The notes under the pieces: generated by a model
Told to the model about the DNA's origin: nothing
The model's input: the letters and a program-made list of their open reading frames with translations, nothing else
The model's database searches: none
Translations under genes and position numbers: made by a program
Shown: positions 36,592-45,123 of the stretch, piece by piece
Layout of the letters: each line of letters opens with the position of its first letter
How positions within the stretch are numbered: the stretch's first letter is position 1
NCBI RefSeq assembly: GCF_009827635.1
Contig: NZ_WTYW01000001.1
Location: 638,001-702,000, forward strand
DNA length: 64,000 bases
From: Parapontixanthobacter aurantiacus
Lineage (GTDB): Bacteria > Pseudomonadota > Alphaproteobacteria > Sphingomonadales > Sphingomonadaceae
Direction: 5' to 3'

Positions 36592-37026
36592 TTGAAGAAG
36601 TTTCACCTTGTCCTCGCGGTCCTGCTGGCGGCGCTCGCCGGATGCCTCGGAGCGCTTGCCGCCGATCGCTGGTCCAACAACGATGCCGAGGGTAGCCTGC
36701 ACCAGTTCGTGCACGATGAACTCTCGCTCACGGCTGATCAGGAGCAGCGGCTCGACGCGCTCGAAGCGCGTTTCGCGGTAGAACAGGCAAGGCTCGAAGC
36801 CTCTGCGCGCGCAGCCAACGCCCAGCTCGCCCAGGCAATGGAAACCGAGCACGAATACGGGCCCGAAGTCAGTGCCGCGATCGACGAGGTGCATGCGCGC
36901 ATGGGCGATTTGCAAAAAGCGACCGTGCGCCACGTCTTCGACATGCGGGAAATTCTCGATCCCGATCAGCAGCTTCAGTTCGACCGGAAAGTGTCCGCGG
37001 CCCTCACGCGCGATCCGCGTGACTGA
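36592..37026 (+). CDS. CnrX-like periplasmic metal sensor
   Basis: This 144-residue protein has a membrane anchor (about 5-23) and a helical-hooks periplasmic domain. His37, His41, Glu58, His114 and Met118 reproduce exactly the relative spacing of the CnrX ligands His42, His46, Glu63, His119 and Met123 that bind Ni(II)/Co(II). On metal binding the sensor would release CnrY's grip on the sigma factor. The start is TTG, 3 bases after the upstream stop, with no strong ribosome site, so translational coupling is likely. Confidence 0.86.
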   Translation: MKKFHLVLAVLLAALAGCLGALAADRWSNNDAEGSLHQFVHDELSLTADQEQRLDALEARFAVEQARLEASARAANAQLAQAMETEHEYGPEVSAAIDEVHARMGDLQKATVRHVFDMREILDPDQQLQFDRKVSAALTRDPRD

Positions 37027-37032
37027 TCAGCC

Positions 37033-37599
37033 TTGGCAGTGGTGGATGACACTTCGAACGAAGCTCTGATCGGGCGGGCGATAGCCGGTGACAAGCGGGC
37101 GTTCACAGCTCTGGTCGAGCATGAGATCGCTAGGTTGATTGCGCTCGCCACGCGTATGCTGGGTTCACCCTCGCGGGCCCAAGATGTCGTCCAGGACAGT
37201 CTCGCTTCGGTCTGGCTGACACGGCATCGCCTCGATCCGAGCAAGCCCATCGGTCCTTATTTGACGACAATCGTTCTCAACCGGTGCCGCGACAGGCTCC
37301 GCCGGAGGAAAGTTGCGGGCTTCCTTAGTTTGCCGGACGGGCGGGAAGCCGACGCCGTTGCCGACGATGCCCCCAATCCCGAAAATGTTGCCGGAGCCCG
37401 CGAACAGCTGCGGCTGGTCCAGGCCGAAATCGGGCGCTTGCCGGTGCGGCTGCAAGAGGCGCTCGTGCTGGTCACTGTCGAGGGATACAGCCAGGCCGAG
37501 GCTGCCGAGCTGCTCGGCACCACGGAGAAAGCTGTCGAGACGCGCATCTATCGTGCGCGCAACCGGCTGAAGGAGCGGTTCGAAAACTTTGAGGGGTAG
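37033..37599 (+). CDS. ECF RNA polymerase sigma factor (CnrH-like)
   Basis: This 188-residue protein has sigma region 2 (about 10-75, DVVQDSLASVWLTRHRLD) and region 4 (about 125-180, RLQEALVLVTVEGYSQAEAAELLGTTEKAVETRIYRARNRL). The length is close to CnrH (191). The TTG start at 37033 has no clear ribosome site, and GTG codons at 37039 and 37042 are alternatives. As third gene of the y-x-h set it should direct transcription of a metal regulon, most simply the copA-copB genes that follow 48 bases downstream. Confidence 0.88.
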   Translation: MAVVDDTSNEALIGRAIAGDKRAFTALVEHEIARLIALATRMLGSPSRAQDVVQDSLASVWLTRHRLDPSKPIGPYLTTIVLNRCRDRLRRRKVAGFLSLPDGREADAVADDAPNPENVAGAREQLRLVQAEIGRLPVRLQEALVLVTVEGYSQAEAAELLGTTEKAVETRIYRARNRLKERFENFEG

Positions 37600-37647
37600 C
37601 GCAGGTGGCCGCGTAAGTGACGGTATATGCCTTCTCAGGAGCCCCCT

Positions 37648-39495
37648 ATGCCTGCCGTCAATCGCCGAAAATTTCTTGGAACAAGTGCCAGCGGGCTGGG
37701 CCTGCTTGGCCTGGGCGGTGCCGTTCCCGCTTGGGCGCGAGGCGGAGATCTGCTCTCCGGGGCCGCCCGGCGAGGTATCGATGAGGCGACCGGACCGAAT
37801 ATCGATCTGACGGTTGCGCGCTCGGCTTTCTCCACCGGCAACAGGCGTGGCGGCGCGATTGCCGTCAATGGCAGCATCCCTGGGCCACTCCTTCGCCTGC
37901 GCGAAGGGACCACCGTCCGCCTCAACGTCCATAACCAGCTTGAGGAAGACACCTCGATCCACTGGCATGGCCTGCTCGTGCCGTTCCAGCTCGATGGCGT
38001 GCCGGGCGTAAGTTTTCCCGGCGTGAAGCCGGGCGAGACCTTCACAGCGGAATTTCCCGTGCGGCAGGCAGGCACCTATTGGTGGCATTCGCATAGCGGG
38101 CTGCAGGAACAGGCCGGTCATTATGGTCCGATCGTGGTCGATCCCGCAGGTCCCGATCCGGTGCAGGCCGACCGCGAATATATCGTGGTGCTGAGCGAGT
38201 TCAGCGAAATGTCGCCCCACACGATATTCGACAAGCTCAAGAAGGGCGAAGGCTACTTCAACTACAACCAGAATACCTGGACCGACGACTATCCGCTCTC
38301 GGGCGAGGATCGCCGGATGTGGGCCAGAATGCGCATGATGCCAACCGACATCCTCGATGTGTCGAGCGCAACTTATACATATCTGCTGAACGGTCATGGA
38401 CCGCTCGACAATCTGGAATATCTTTTCCGTCCGGGCGAGCGTGTGCGGCTTCGGTTCATCAATGCCGGCGCCATGACATTTTTCAATATTCGCATTCCCG
38501 GCCTGCCGATGACCGTGGTTCAAGCCGACGGGCAGAACGTCGAGCCGGTCGAAGTGGACGAGTTCCAGATCGGCGTCGCGGAAACCTACGACGTCGTGGT
38601 GACGCCGGGTGAGCAGCAGGCTTACACGCTGATGGCGGAGTCGATGGATCGGTCAGGTATGGGCATCGCAACGCTGGCGAGCACGCCCGGCGCGCGTGCG
38701 GCCATCCCGCCGCTGCGCGATCCCCCGCTGCTCACTATGGCCGATATGGGCATGAGCGGTATGGACCATGGCTCCGGCGGCGATGCTGGTATGGCCGGCA
38801 TGGACCATGGCGCTGGCGGGATGGCCGGAATGGATCACGGATCGAGCGGAGCGGCTGGCGCGGACGGGATGTCCGGTATGGATGGCGGTTCGGCGGAGAT
38901 GACCGGAATGGCTGGCATGGCGGGAGGCATGCAGATGCGCGATACCTCGCTATTGCCTCCCGATGTGAAGGTCGGACCGGGCATCGACATGGTGTCGATG
39001 AACCCGGTCGACCGGATGGGCGATCCCGGGATTGGCCTTGCCGATGTCCCGCACCGTACCCTCGACTATCGCAAGCTGCGCGCGCTGACACCAAACAAGG
39101 ACTCGCGAAGCCCTTCGCGCCGGATGGAAATCCATCTTACCGGGAACATGGAACGCTACATGTGGTCGTTCGACGGCAAGAAATTCTCCGCCGTCTCCGA
39201 GGAGCCGATCCGCTTTGCCTATAATGAACGCGTGCGGGTAAAGCTGATCAATGACACGATGATGGCACACCCGATCCATCTGCACGGACACTTCTTCGAG
39301 CTGGTCAACGGTGCACCTCCAAACCGTCAACCACTGAAGCACACGGTTATCCTGCAACCGGGTGGCAGCGCGCAGTTCGACCTGACGGCGGACGAGCCGG
39401 GCGACTGGGCCTTCCACTGCCACCTTCTCTATCACATGCATGCCGGGATGTTTCAGATCGTCACGGTTGCCAATCCTGCCGGAGAGGGCGCATGA
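37648..39495 (+). CDS. copA: CopA copper-resistance multicopper oxidase (PcoA family)
   Basis: This 615-residue protein has a Tat signal (NRRKFLGTSASGLGLLGLGG) and copper-ligand groups HWHG, WWHSHSG, HPIHLHGH and HCHLLYHMHAGMF. A central insert (about residues 365-430) has many MDHG/MAGM-type Met-His repeats, as in PcoA/CopA, which bind several extra copper ions. The start is set by AGGAG at 37637-37641. It overlaps copB by 4 bases. It would oxidise and store Cu in the periplasm. The symbol copA here means the oxidase, not the ATPase at 22755. Confidence 0.94.
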   Translation: MPAVNRRKFLGTSASGLGLLGLGGAVPAWARGGDLLSGAARRGIDEATGPNIDLTVARSAFSTGNRRGGAIAVNGSIPGPLLRLREGTTVRLNVHNQLEEDTSIHWHGLLVPFQLDGVPGVSFPGVKPGETFTAEFPVRQAGTYWWHSHSGLQEQAGHYGPIVVDPAGPDPVQADREYIVVLSEFSEMSPHTIFDKLKKGEGYFNYNQNTWTDDYPLSGEDRRMWARMRMMPTDILDVSSATYTYLLNGHGPLDNLEYLFRPGERVRLRFINAGAMTFFNIRIPGLPMTVVQADGQNVEPVEVDEFQIGVAETYDVVVTPGEQQAYTLMAESMDRSGMGIATLASTPGARAAIPPLRDPPLLTMADMGMSGMDHGSGGDAGMAGMDHGAGGMAGMDHGSSGAAGADGMSGMDGGSAEMTGMAGMAGGMQMRDTSLLPPDVKVGPGIDMVSMNPVDRMGDPGIGLADVPHRTLDYRKLRALTPNKDSRSPSRRMEIHLTGNMERYMWSFDGKKFSAVSEEPIRFAYNERVRVKLINDTMMAHPIHLHGHFFELVNGAPPNRQPLKHTVILQPGGSAQFDLTADEPGDWAFHCHLLYHMHAGMFQIVTVANPAGEGA

Positions 39496-40694
39496 AGATA
39501 TCTATCATCAGCCTGCTTGCCTCGGCCGCCGCGGGTTCGGTTCTCGCCTCCCCCGCCGCGGCGCAGCATGCGGGTCACTCGCCAGTGGAACCGCAGCAGA
39601 GCGCCGAGGCGCAGGCTGACGCCAAAACAAAGTGCGAGGCGGCAGCCGAGCGCCATCGCGCGATGGGGCATCCGGTAGCAGAGGGGGCTTGCGGCCCCGC
39701 TGCCCAGCCTGAAGTTGCGATGGACCATTCGACGATGGATCATGGTTCGATGCCGCAGGGCAGGCCTGACGAAGGCGCGATGGATCATTCGCAAATGAAC
39801 CGCGGCGACATGGGGCAGGCGGAAGCCAGCAGCTCGTCGATGGACCATGGGCAGATGGATCACAGCCAGATGAACCATGGGCAGATGGGATCGCAGGACA
39901 TGCAGGGCATGGACCATTCGGCGATGCAGATGGGCTCGAACGACGATATCCCGCTGCTGCCGCCTCCTCCCGAAGCTGGGAGCGGTCCCGCGCGCGCGGC
40001 GGTTGCGATCTGGGGCGAGGAAGCCATGAACGAAGCGCGGCGCGAACTTGTCCGTGAGACCGACGGCGGGATGCGCTTCTGGTTTCAGGGCGACCGCCTT
40101 GAGTATCGCGCACGCGAAGGAGCTGATGGATATCTTTGGGATATCCAGGGATATTATGGCGGTGATATCGACAAGTTCTGGTTCAAATCCGAGGGTGAAG
40201 GCAGCTTCGGTGAGCCCGTCGAGGGCGCCGAGGTCCAGGCGCTCTGGAGCCGCGCCATCGCACCCTTCTTCGATTTCCAAGCCGGTGTCCGTCAGGATCT
40301 GACGGGGCCCGAGCGCACCCATGCGGTCATCGGTGTCCAGGGCATTGCCCCTTACCAGTTCGAGATCGACGTCGCGGCGTTCGTATCGAGCAAGGGCGAT
40401 GTAACGGCGCGCTTTGAGGGCGAGCTTGATCAGCGCATCACGCAGCGGCTGATCCTCCAGCCGCGAGCCGAAATCGCTCTTTCGGCTCAGGATATTCCCG
40501 AACTCGGCATTGGCGCTGGCCTCGACCGGATCGAGGCAGGTCTGCGTCTTCGCTACGAGTTCGCACGCGAATTCGCGCCCTATGTCGGCGTCTCCCAGGA
40601 GTGGCGGATCGGTGAGGGCGCCGATTTTGCCCGCGCCGCAGGGGAAGACCCCAGCGTGATGAATTACGTCGTGGGCTTGCGATTCTGGTTTTAA
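39492..40694 (+). CDS. copB: CopB outer-membrane copper-resistance protein
   Basis: This 400-residue protein has a signal peptide ending ASPAAAQ, a Met/His-rich N-terminal third with MDHSTMDHGSM-like repeats (about residues 75-150), and a C-terminal beta-barrel of the CopB/PcoB family ending in Phe (GLRFWF). It is coupled to copA. Its role is copper binding or transport at the outer membrane. Confidence 0.93.
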   Translation: MKISIISLLASAAAGSVLASPAAAQHAGHSPVEPQQSAEAQADAKTKCEAAAERHRAMGHPVAEGACGPAAQPEVAMDHSTMDHGSMPQGRPDEGAMDHSQMNRGDMGQAEASSSSMDHGQMDHSQMNHGQMGSQDMQGMDHSAMQMGSNDDIPLLPPPPEAGSGPARAAVAIWGEEAMNEARRELVRETDGGMRFWFQGDRLEYRAREGADGYLWDIQGYYGGDIDKFWFKSEGEGSFGEPVEGAEVQALWSRAIAPFFDFQAGVRQDLTGPERTHAVIGVQGIAPYQFEIDVAAFVSSKGDVTARFEGELDQRITQRLILQPRAEIALSAQDIPELGIGAGLDRIEAGLRLRYEFAREFAPYVGVSQEWRIGEGADFARAAGEDPSVMNYVVGLRFWF

Positions 40695-40710
40695 GTGAAG
40701 GAAATATACA

Positions 40711-41271
40711 ATGAGAACGAGACTATCTCTAAGCGCGGTCGCCCTGGCCTTGGCTGCAGGGGGCACTCCCGCCCTGGCACAATCCATGGACCATTCGGCG
40801 CATTCGGAACATTCGGTATCAACGCCGATGGATCATACGGAGCAGGGCATGAACCATGCCGAGCATATGGCTGCGATGAACGATGACGTTGCTGGGGCAG
40901 AAGCAATTCTGACATCATATCGCGATGCCCTGACGTCGCGCGATGCAGAGGCCATGGCTGCGCTGTTTGCCCAGGAATCCTTCATTTACGAAAACGGCAA
41001 GGCGGAAGGCAGCTTCACGCATTACATGGAGCATCACCTGGGACCGGAACTCGATGCAATAACCAGCTTCACCTTCGGCGAACCGACGCTCGCAGTCACC
41101 CGGATGGGACATATGGCGTATGGCCGCGAAACGTACACCTATCGGATCGAACTGGCCGACGGTCGCGTAATCGACCGCGAAGGGGTTGCGACCTCGGTCC
41201 TCGCCCATGATGCAGATGGCTGGAAGATCGTTCAGTACCATTCATCGTCACGCGCACCGCGTAACAACTGA
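40711..41271 (+). CDS. Secreted NTF2-like (DUF4440/SnoaL) protein with His/Met-rich leader
   Basis: This 186-residue protein has a signal peptide ending ALAQ (about residue 24), then MDHSAHSEHS...MDHTEQGMNHAEHM, and an NTF2-like cone (about 60-180: ILTSYRDALTSRDAEAMAALFAQE). The domain often binds small ligands or is non-catalytic. The metal-binding leader resembles CopB's repeats, so a periplasmic copper buffer is plausible. It follows copB by 16 bases. Confidence 0.82.
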   Translation: MRTRLSLSAVALALAAGGTPALAQSMDHSAHSEHSVSTPMDHTEQGMNHAEHMAAMNDDVAGAEAILTSYRDALTSRDAEAMAALFAQESFIYENGKAEGSFTHYMEHHLGPELDAITSFTFGEPTLAVTRMGHMAYGRETYTYRIELADGRVIDREGVATSVLAHDADGWKIVQYHSSSRAPRNN

Positions 41272-41291
41272 TCTGATCGGGGGAACACCGA

Positions 41292-42026
41292 TTGGCGACA
41301 CGCTCTTTCAAGCTGCGTCTTCATGTGCTGGGCAGCAAGCTTCACAAATGGCTGGCGATCTTTGTCGGCGTCCAAGTGCTCCTGTGGATGATCACCGGGG
41401 CGCTGATGTCGTTTCTCGACATCGAAGAGGTTCGGTCCGAACATGTCGTTTCGCGCGCGCCGGAGGTCCTGCCCGCTGATGCTGTCATGCCCCATTGGCT
41501 CGATAGCAGCGAGGGGGTGGTTTCCCTTGCGACGCGCGCGGTCGGCGGCAGGGCCGTAACCGAGGTCCGCCGGGACGATGGAAGCGTCACGCTCCGCGAC
41601 CCGGACAGCGGCATTCTCCTTTCGCCTCTTCCCGCTGCAAGCGCACAGGCCATCGCTCGCTATGCCTGGACCGGGCCACCAACCACCATAGCGACCACGC
41701 GCCTCATCGAAGATGCTGTCGGGACCGAATTCCGGGGTCCGTTTCCGGCGTGGCAGATCACCTACGGCGATGAGGACAATACCCGCGTCTACATCGATGC
41801 ATCGAGTGGCTCGGTGCTCGCTGCCCGCAGCGACACCTGGCGCCTGTTCGATTTTGTCTGGGGGCTGCATATCATGGACTGGACGCAGCGCGACCGCATC
41901 AACAGCTGGTGGCTGCTATTGTTCGGGATCGGCGGGACGATTATCGCGGTTTCGGGCTTTGTCCTGCTTGCGAACCGGTTTCCCAGAATCAGGCGGCGGG
42001 CGAAACATGTGCCGAACGCACCCTGA
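41292..42026 (+). CDS. PepSY-domain membrane protein
   Basis: This 244-residue protein has an N-terminal helix (HKWLAIFVGVQVLLWMITGALMSF), two PepSY-like periplasmic segments (about 60-110, 135-180: YGDEDNTRVYIDASSGSVLAARSD) and a C-terminal helix (WWLLLFGIGGTIIAVSGF). This layout is that of iron/copper-associated PepSY_TM reductases. The start is a TTG behind GGGGGAA. It probably belongs to the copAB operon as an inner-membrane redox or metal partner. Confidence 0.83.
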   Translation: MATRSFKLRLHVLGSKLHKWLAIFVGVQVLLWMITGALMSFLDIEEVRSEHVVSRAPEVLPADAVMPHWLDSSEGVVSLATRAVGGRAVTEVRRDDGSVTLRDPDSGILLSPLPAASAQAIARYAWTGPPTTIATTRLIEDAVGTEFRGPFPAWQITYGDEDNTRVYIDASSGSVLAARSDTWRLFDFVWGLHIMDWTQRDRINSWWLLLFGIGGTIIAVSGFVLLANRFPRIRRRAKHVPNAP

Positions 42027-42039
42027 AGCCGCTCCCAGT

Positions 42040-42480
42040 TTAATCAGGTTCGGCTCGGGCAAAGCGGACCAGAAGGATCGTGAGCGCAGGCACGATCGTC
42101 CACATCGCGATCGGGATCAGCGCCAACCCCGTCACTGGCTCGTGCGGCATCAACTCGCTGTAGCGCCAGCTCACGAAGCTTTCTGCCGGAAGCGATGTGG
42201 CGATCATTTCGACGGCGATGGCGACGACAAGCCCGAAGCCGAAATAGATCGCATAGGGCATTTTGGCGGCTTGCCAGAGCCACGCGCGCCCGCCGCGCAA
42301 TGCAGCAAGGCTATAAGCTGTTAGCAGGATCACGCCATCGCCTAGGCTTGCAATGCCGCAGCGAATGGTCTGCTCATAAGGCTCGAGATTTCCCGGCTTG
42401 AAAAACGGCATCTGGAAAATCTCCCAGACGAACGCGATCAGGCTCCCGCAAACAAAGATGAGCCAATGAGTTCTAGTCAT
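42040..42480 (-). CDS. Hypothetical four-helix membrane protein
   Basis: This 146-residue protein has predicted helices around residues 5-25, 50-65, 75-100 and 115-140. I recognise no family. The start at 42480 (MTRTHWLIF) is preferred over 42546 because it begins with the first helix, but no good ribosome site supports either. It is convergent with the PepSY gene. Confidence 0.6.
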   Translation of the reverse strand: MTRTHWLIFVCGSLIAFVWEIFQMPFFKPGNLEPYEQTIRCGIASLGDGVILLTAYSLAALRGGRAWLWQAAKMPYAIYFGFGLVVAIAVEMIATSLPAESFVSWRYSELMPHEPVTGLALIPIAMWTIVPALTILLVRFARAEPD

Positions 42481-42573
42481 GCTGCGGATACGCCGGAATG
42501 ATGTGCGCAAGGAAATAGCGGCGGGCCGGATTTCCACGTCCTGCATAGCGCCTTTGCTGCCCCAAAGCCTGGA

Positions 42574-42909
42574 TCAGTCATGGTTTTCGCGGCCCTCCGC
42601 CTCGGCCATGCGAGCAGCGCGTTCGAGAAACTTACGCATGTCACCTGCTGCCAGTTCGGTAAGCGGATGCCGGCTCGCCTCGGGGCGTGGTTCGATCATG
42701 TCCGCACGCTTTCTGATCTGGTCGATCTGTTCATCGCTGGCCCCGGACAAAAGGCCGAGAACTATGTTCTCGAGAGTTATGAGGCGAATGCGCATTTGCA
42801 CCAGCTCGGCATGATCGGGCTCCGGAATGTCCCAGCTGCCGTCCTCATTGACCGTGCTCACGACTGCTTCTCCGACGGCTCTGTTGTCACCATGATCTGT
42901 CCCATTCAT
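42574..42909 (-). CDS. Hypothetical 111-residue soluble protein
   Basis: This is an acidic protein with a helical middle (HAELVQMRIRLITLENIVLGLLSGASDEQIDQIRKRADMI) and a charged tail ending ENHD. There is no signal peptide, Cys or recognised domain. It lies upstream of the 42040 gene on the same strand. It could be a small coiled-coil accessory protein. Codon use looks coding; the function is unknown. Confidence 0.55.
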   Translation of the reverse strand: MNGTDHGDNRAVGEAVVSTVNEDGSWDIPEPDHAELVQMRIRLITLENIVLGLLSGASDEQIDQIRKRADMIEPRPEASRHPLTELAAGDMRKFLERAARMAEAEGRENHD

Positions 42910-43087
42910 CTCGACCGGCTTCGGTCAAAAAGGGTGACCGAAAAACACCATTCCTGCAACCGGCTGTGCCATCGGCTCAGCCGTCTCCGGTGGGCGCGGA
43001 AATTGTTTGAGGGGAACAGATGTTGGCTGCGTAAAGAGAATGAATGCGCACAGCACCCATCGCATGACCGACGAAAGGAAATCGATT

Positions 43088-43477
43088 GTGAAACGGACAG
43101 CTCTAGCTCTCATTCTCGCCACTGGCCTGACAGCCACTCCGGCGACGGCCCAGGAACAGCATGAGCACGGAGCTCAGGCTGTGGCACAGCAGCAGGATCA
43201 CGCTGGCCACACGATGCAGGATTCCGACGCTATGGCTGCCCATCGCGAGAAGATGGCTGAAATGCGCGCGCTGATGCAGCAGGCCCACGCGGCGAGCGAT
43301 CCTGCCGAACGCCAAAGGCTGATGGCCGAGCACCGCACAGCGATGCAGGAACACATGGCGGGCATGATGCAGGGGGACAACGCCGATATGATGGCGGCCT
43401 GTCACCAGCGCATGATGATGATGCACGATATGATGAAGCAGATGGCGGCTCACCAGAACATGGCGCAAGACGGTTAG
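43088..43477 (+). CDS. Secreted Met/His-rich helical protein
   Basis: This 129-residue protein has a signal peptide ending TPATAQ (about residue 19), then HEHGAQAVAQQQDHAGHTMQDSD and a helical part dense in Met and His (EHMAGMMQGDNADMM, HQRMMMMHDMMKQM). A GTG start at 43088 is favoured by AAAGGA 9 bases before it; an ATG at 43064 is possible. It is a likely periplasmic copper-binding protein of the copAB region. No family is recognised. Confidence 0.7.
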   Translation: MKRTALALILATGLTATPATAQEQHEHGAQAVAQQQDHAGHTMQDSDAMAAHREKMAEMRALMQQAHAASDPAERQRLMAEHRTAMQEHMAGMMQGDNADMMAACHQRMMMMHDMMKQMAAHQNMAQDG

Positions 43478-43691
43478 GAGATGGTAGCCGGGCTCTTGCT
43501 CGTGCTTAAAGCTGGCCGCCCTCTTAACAAGGCTCTGATATTGGCAAGAGACCCAACCCCCTCATGAGTTAAATTTGGACCCTCACGCGCCGAGGATCAC
43601 CGCGCTCCATCACGGCAAGAGATGAGGGTTCGCAGAGCATTACAGACACAATAGGTCGCACGACCATCGCCAAGACCGGAACCCGTAGAGA

Positions 43692-44363
43692 ATGAAACGA
43701 ATGCAATTCATGGCTATTGTAGCTGCCAGCTTGCTCTTCGTCGGACCAGTTCAGGCTCATGGCGACGAAAAGCATGGCGAAGAGACGAGCGCCGCGCCTG
43801 CCGCCGCGAATGGCGATGCGCATGACCAGGCGGCCATGGCGCAGATGGGCGACGGCGGAGCGGTCGGCGAGCCCTCAGCCGCGCACGACGAAGCAAGTGG
43901 AGGCCATGACGAGGCTGGTGGCCATGCTGATGAGGGCGATTCCGGCGTCATCGCCGCCCTGAAAAAACTGCATCCGGCGACCATCCACTTCCCGATCGCC
44001 CTGTTTCTCATGGCTGCTGCCACCGAGTTGTTCGTCATGCGCCGGAAAGATGCAGGGCTTGAGAGCGCGGTGCGCGTACTCGTCCACGGCGGAGCAATCG
44101 GCGCAGTCGTCGCAGTCCTGTTCGGATGGATCCACACCGGCCTTTGGTTCGGCGGCGATGCCGTCATGCAGGTCCATCGATGGAACGGGATGCTGATCGC
44201 GGTCCTCGGTCTGGCGATGGCCTATCTGGCGAGCCGTGCTTCCGCGAGCCGGACCGCGCTTCGCGCCGCAATCTTTGCCATGGCCGCTCTAGTGCTGGTG
44301 CAGGGATTTCTGGGCGGCGAGCTTGCGCACGGTGCCAATCATCTTGGTATCTCCTGGCTTTGA
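43692..44363 (+). CDS. DUF2231 membrane protein with His/Asp/Glu-rich leader (copy A)
   Basis: This 223-residue protein has a signal-like first helix (about 5-23), a long His/Glu/Asp/Ala linker (about 24-85) and a four-helix DUF2231 domain. The domain begins LHPATIHFPIALFLMAAATELF and ends GGELAHGANHLG. DUF2231 proteins are uncharacterised and common in copper islands. A second copy (63566-64000) shares LHPAT.HFPIAL, GWIHTGLWFGG and GGELAHG.NHLG. It is followed by a lipoprotein gene. Confidence 0.85.
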   Translation: MKRMQFMAIVAASLLFVGPVQAHGDEKHGEETSAAPAAANGDAHDQAAMAQMGDGGAVGEPSAAHDEASGGHDEAGGHADEGDSGVIAALKKLHPATIHFPIALFLMAAATELFVMRRKDAGLESAVRVLVHGGAIGAVVAVLFGWIHTGLWFGGDAVMQVHRWNGMLIAVLGLAMAYLASRASASRTALRAAIFAMAALVLVQGFLGGELAHGANHLGISWL

Positions 44364-44371
44364 AGGATAGA

Positions 44372-44782
44372 ATGATGCGCAGATCGAATCGGAACGGGTT
44401 TGTTGCCCCCCTTGCTGCGGCGGCACTGGGGCTAAGGCTCGCTGCATGTGATCAGACGCAGGACACTTCATCAGAAGCTGAAGCCTTGCCACTGTATACG
44501 GCCCCGCCGACCGAGAGCACAGGTCCTGGCGAAGGCGAAAGAGACAACGCTGCCTCTCCCGCTGGAGAGGCCAACACGAACCGGTCGGATGAAGCTGTGA
44601 CTGCCGGTAGGCAACCAGACCGACCGGCGAGCACTCCGGTAGTAGCGCCGTCACCTGCGGCCACTCCCCCGCCGATGAATGCGAAGCCTAGCGACACACC
44701 CGATCCGCATGCGGGCCACAATATGCCGTCCATGCCAGACCATGACATGTCCTCGCTGTACGATCGGGCGGATGGTTCATGA
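44372..44782 (+). CDS. Small lipoprotein-like secreted protein with C-terminal His/Met motif
   Basis: This 136-residue protein has a leader ending LRLAACDQ (lipobox-like Cys), a Pro/Ala/Ser/Thr-rich low-complexity middle, and a C-terminal segment PHAGHNMPSMPDHDMSS that could bind copper. It starts 8 bases after the DUF2231 stop, with AAGGA upstream. It is the last metal-type gene on this side. The structure is probably mostly disordered and the function is unknown. Confidence 0.68.
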   Translation: MMRRSNRNGFVAPLAAAALGLRLAACDQTQDTSSEAEALPLYTAPPTESTGPGEGERDNAASPAGEANTNRSDEAVTAGRQPDRPASTPVVAPSPAATPPPMNAKPSDTPDPHAGHNMPSMPDHDMSSLYDRADGS

Positions 44783-45123
44783 CCTGGCGTTTCGCCTTCT
44801 GATCGGCCCGAAAACGGCCGACGCTCCTTTCACCTGTCACTACGAATTACATGTCATCGTTTGCCAAAGGCGCTTTATCTCATCTGTCCGATTCTGGGGG
44901 TATTGATGGGGGTATTTGCAAGGTGATTCAAAAAGTTGATTAGGTAAATCAGCATGTTATACGCTCCCTATATTTCCCTCCTCCGCTACCATTCTCACAA
45001 ACTTCTGACTTTAGTCTCTTGCAACGATGCTCTGGCCGTCTGCTGCGGATGCTTGCCGGACACCTGCCGGAACCGATAAGGCAGCGCAGCGGTTGATCAT
45101 TCGGCAAGAGGACGCATTCCCAC
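44783..45123. other. Gap of about 340 bases at the metal/biosynthesis border
   Basis: No coding frame is convincing here. The stretch is AT-richer than both sides. It contains a near-tandem GGGGGTATTGAT/GGGGGTATTTGC (44896-44919) and several TTGATT/TTGCAAG bits. The promoter of the polyketide synthase operon probably lies near the right end. The repeat is described among the findings. Confidence 0.5.
44896..44919 (+). repeat. Short tandem GGGGGTATT repeat
   Basis: GGGGGTATTGAT is followed directly by GGGGGTATTTGC. It is the only such pair seen and lies exactly between the metal island and the polyketide synthase operon. Repeats of this look occur near tyrosine-integrase attachment sites in some islands, but no integrase is present here. 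Confidence 0.4.

Noticed and set aside
39453-40787. 444-codon minus-strand open frame
   Set aside because: Antisense to copB; its His/Met repeats mirror the copB repeat codons.
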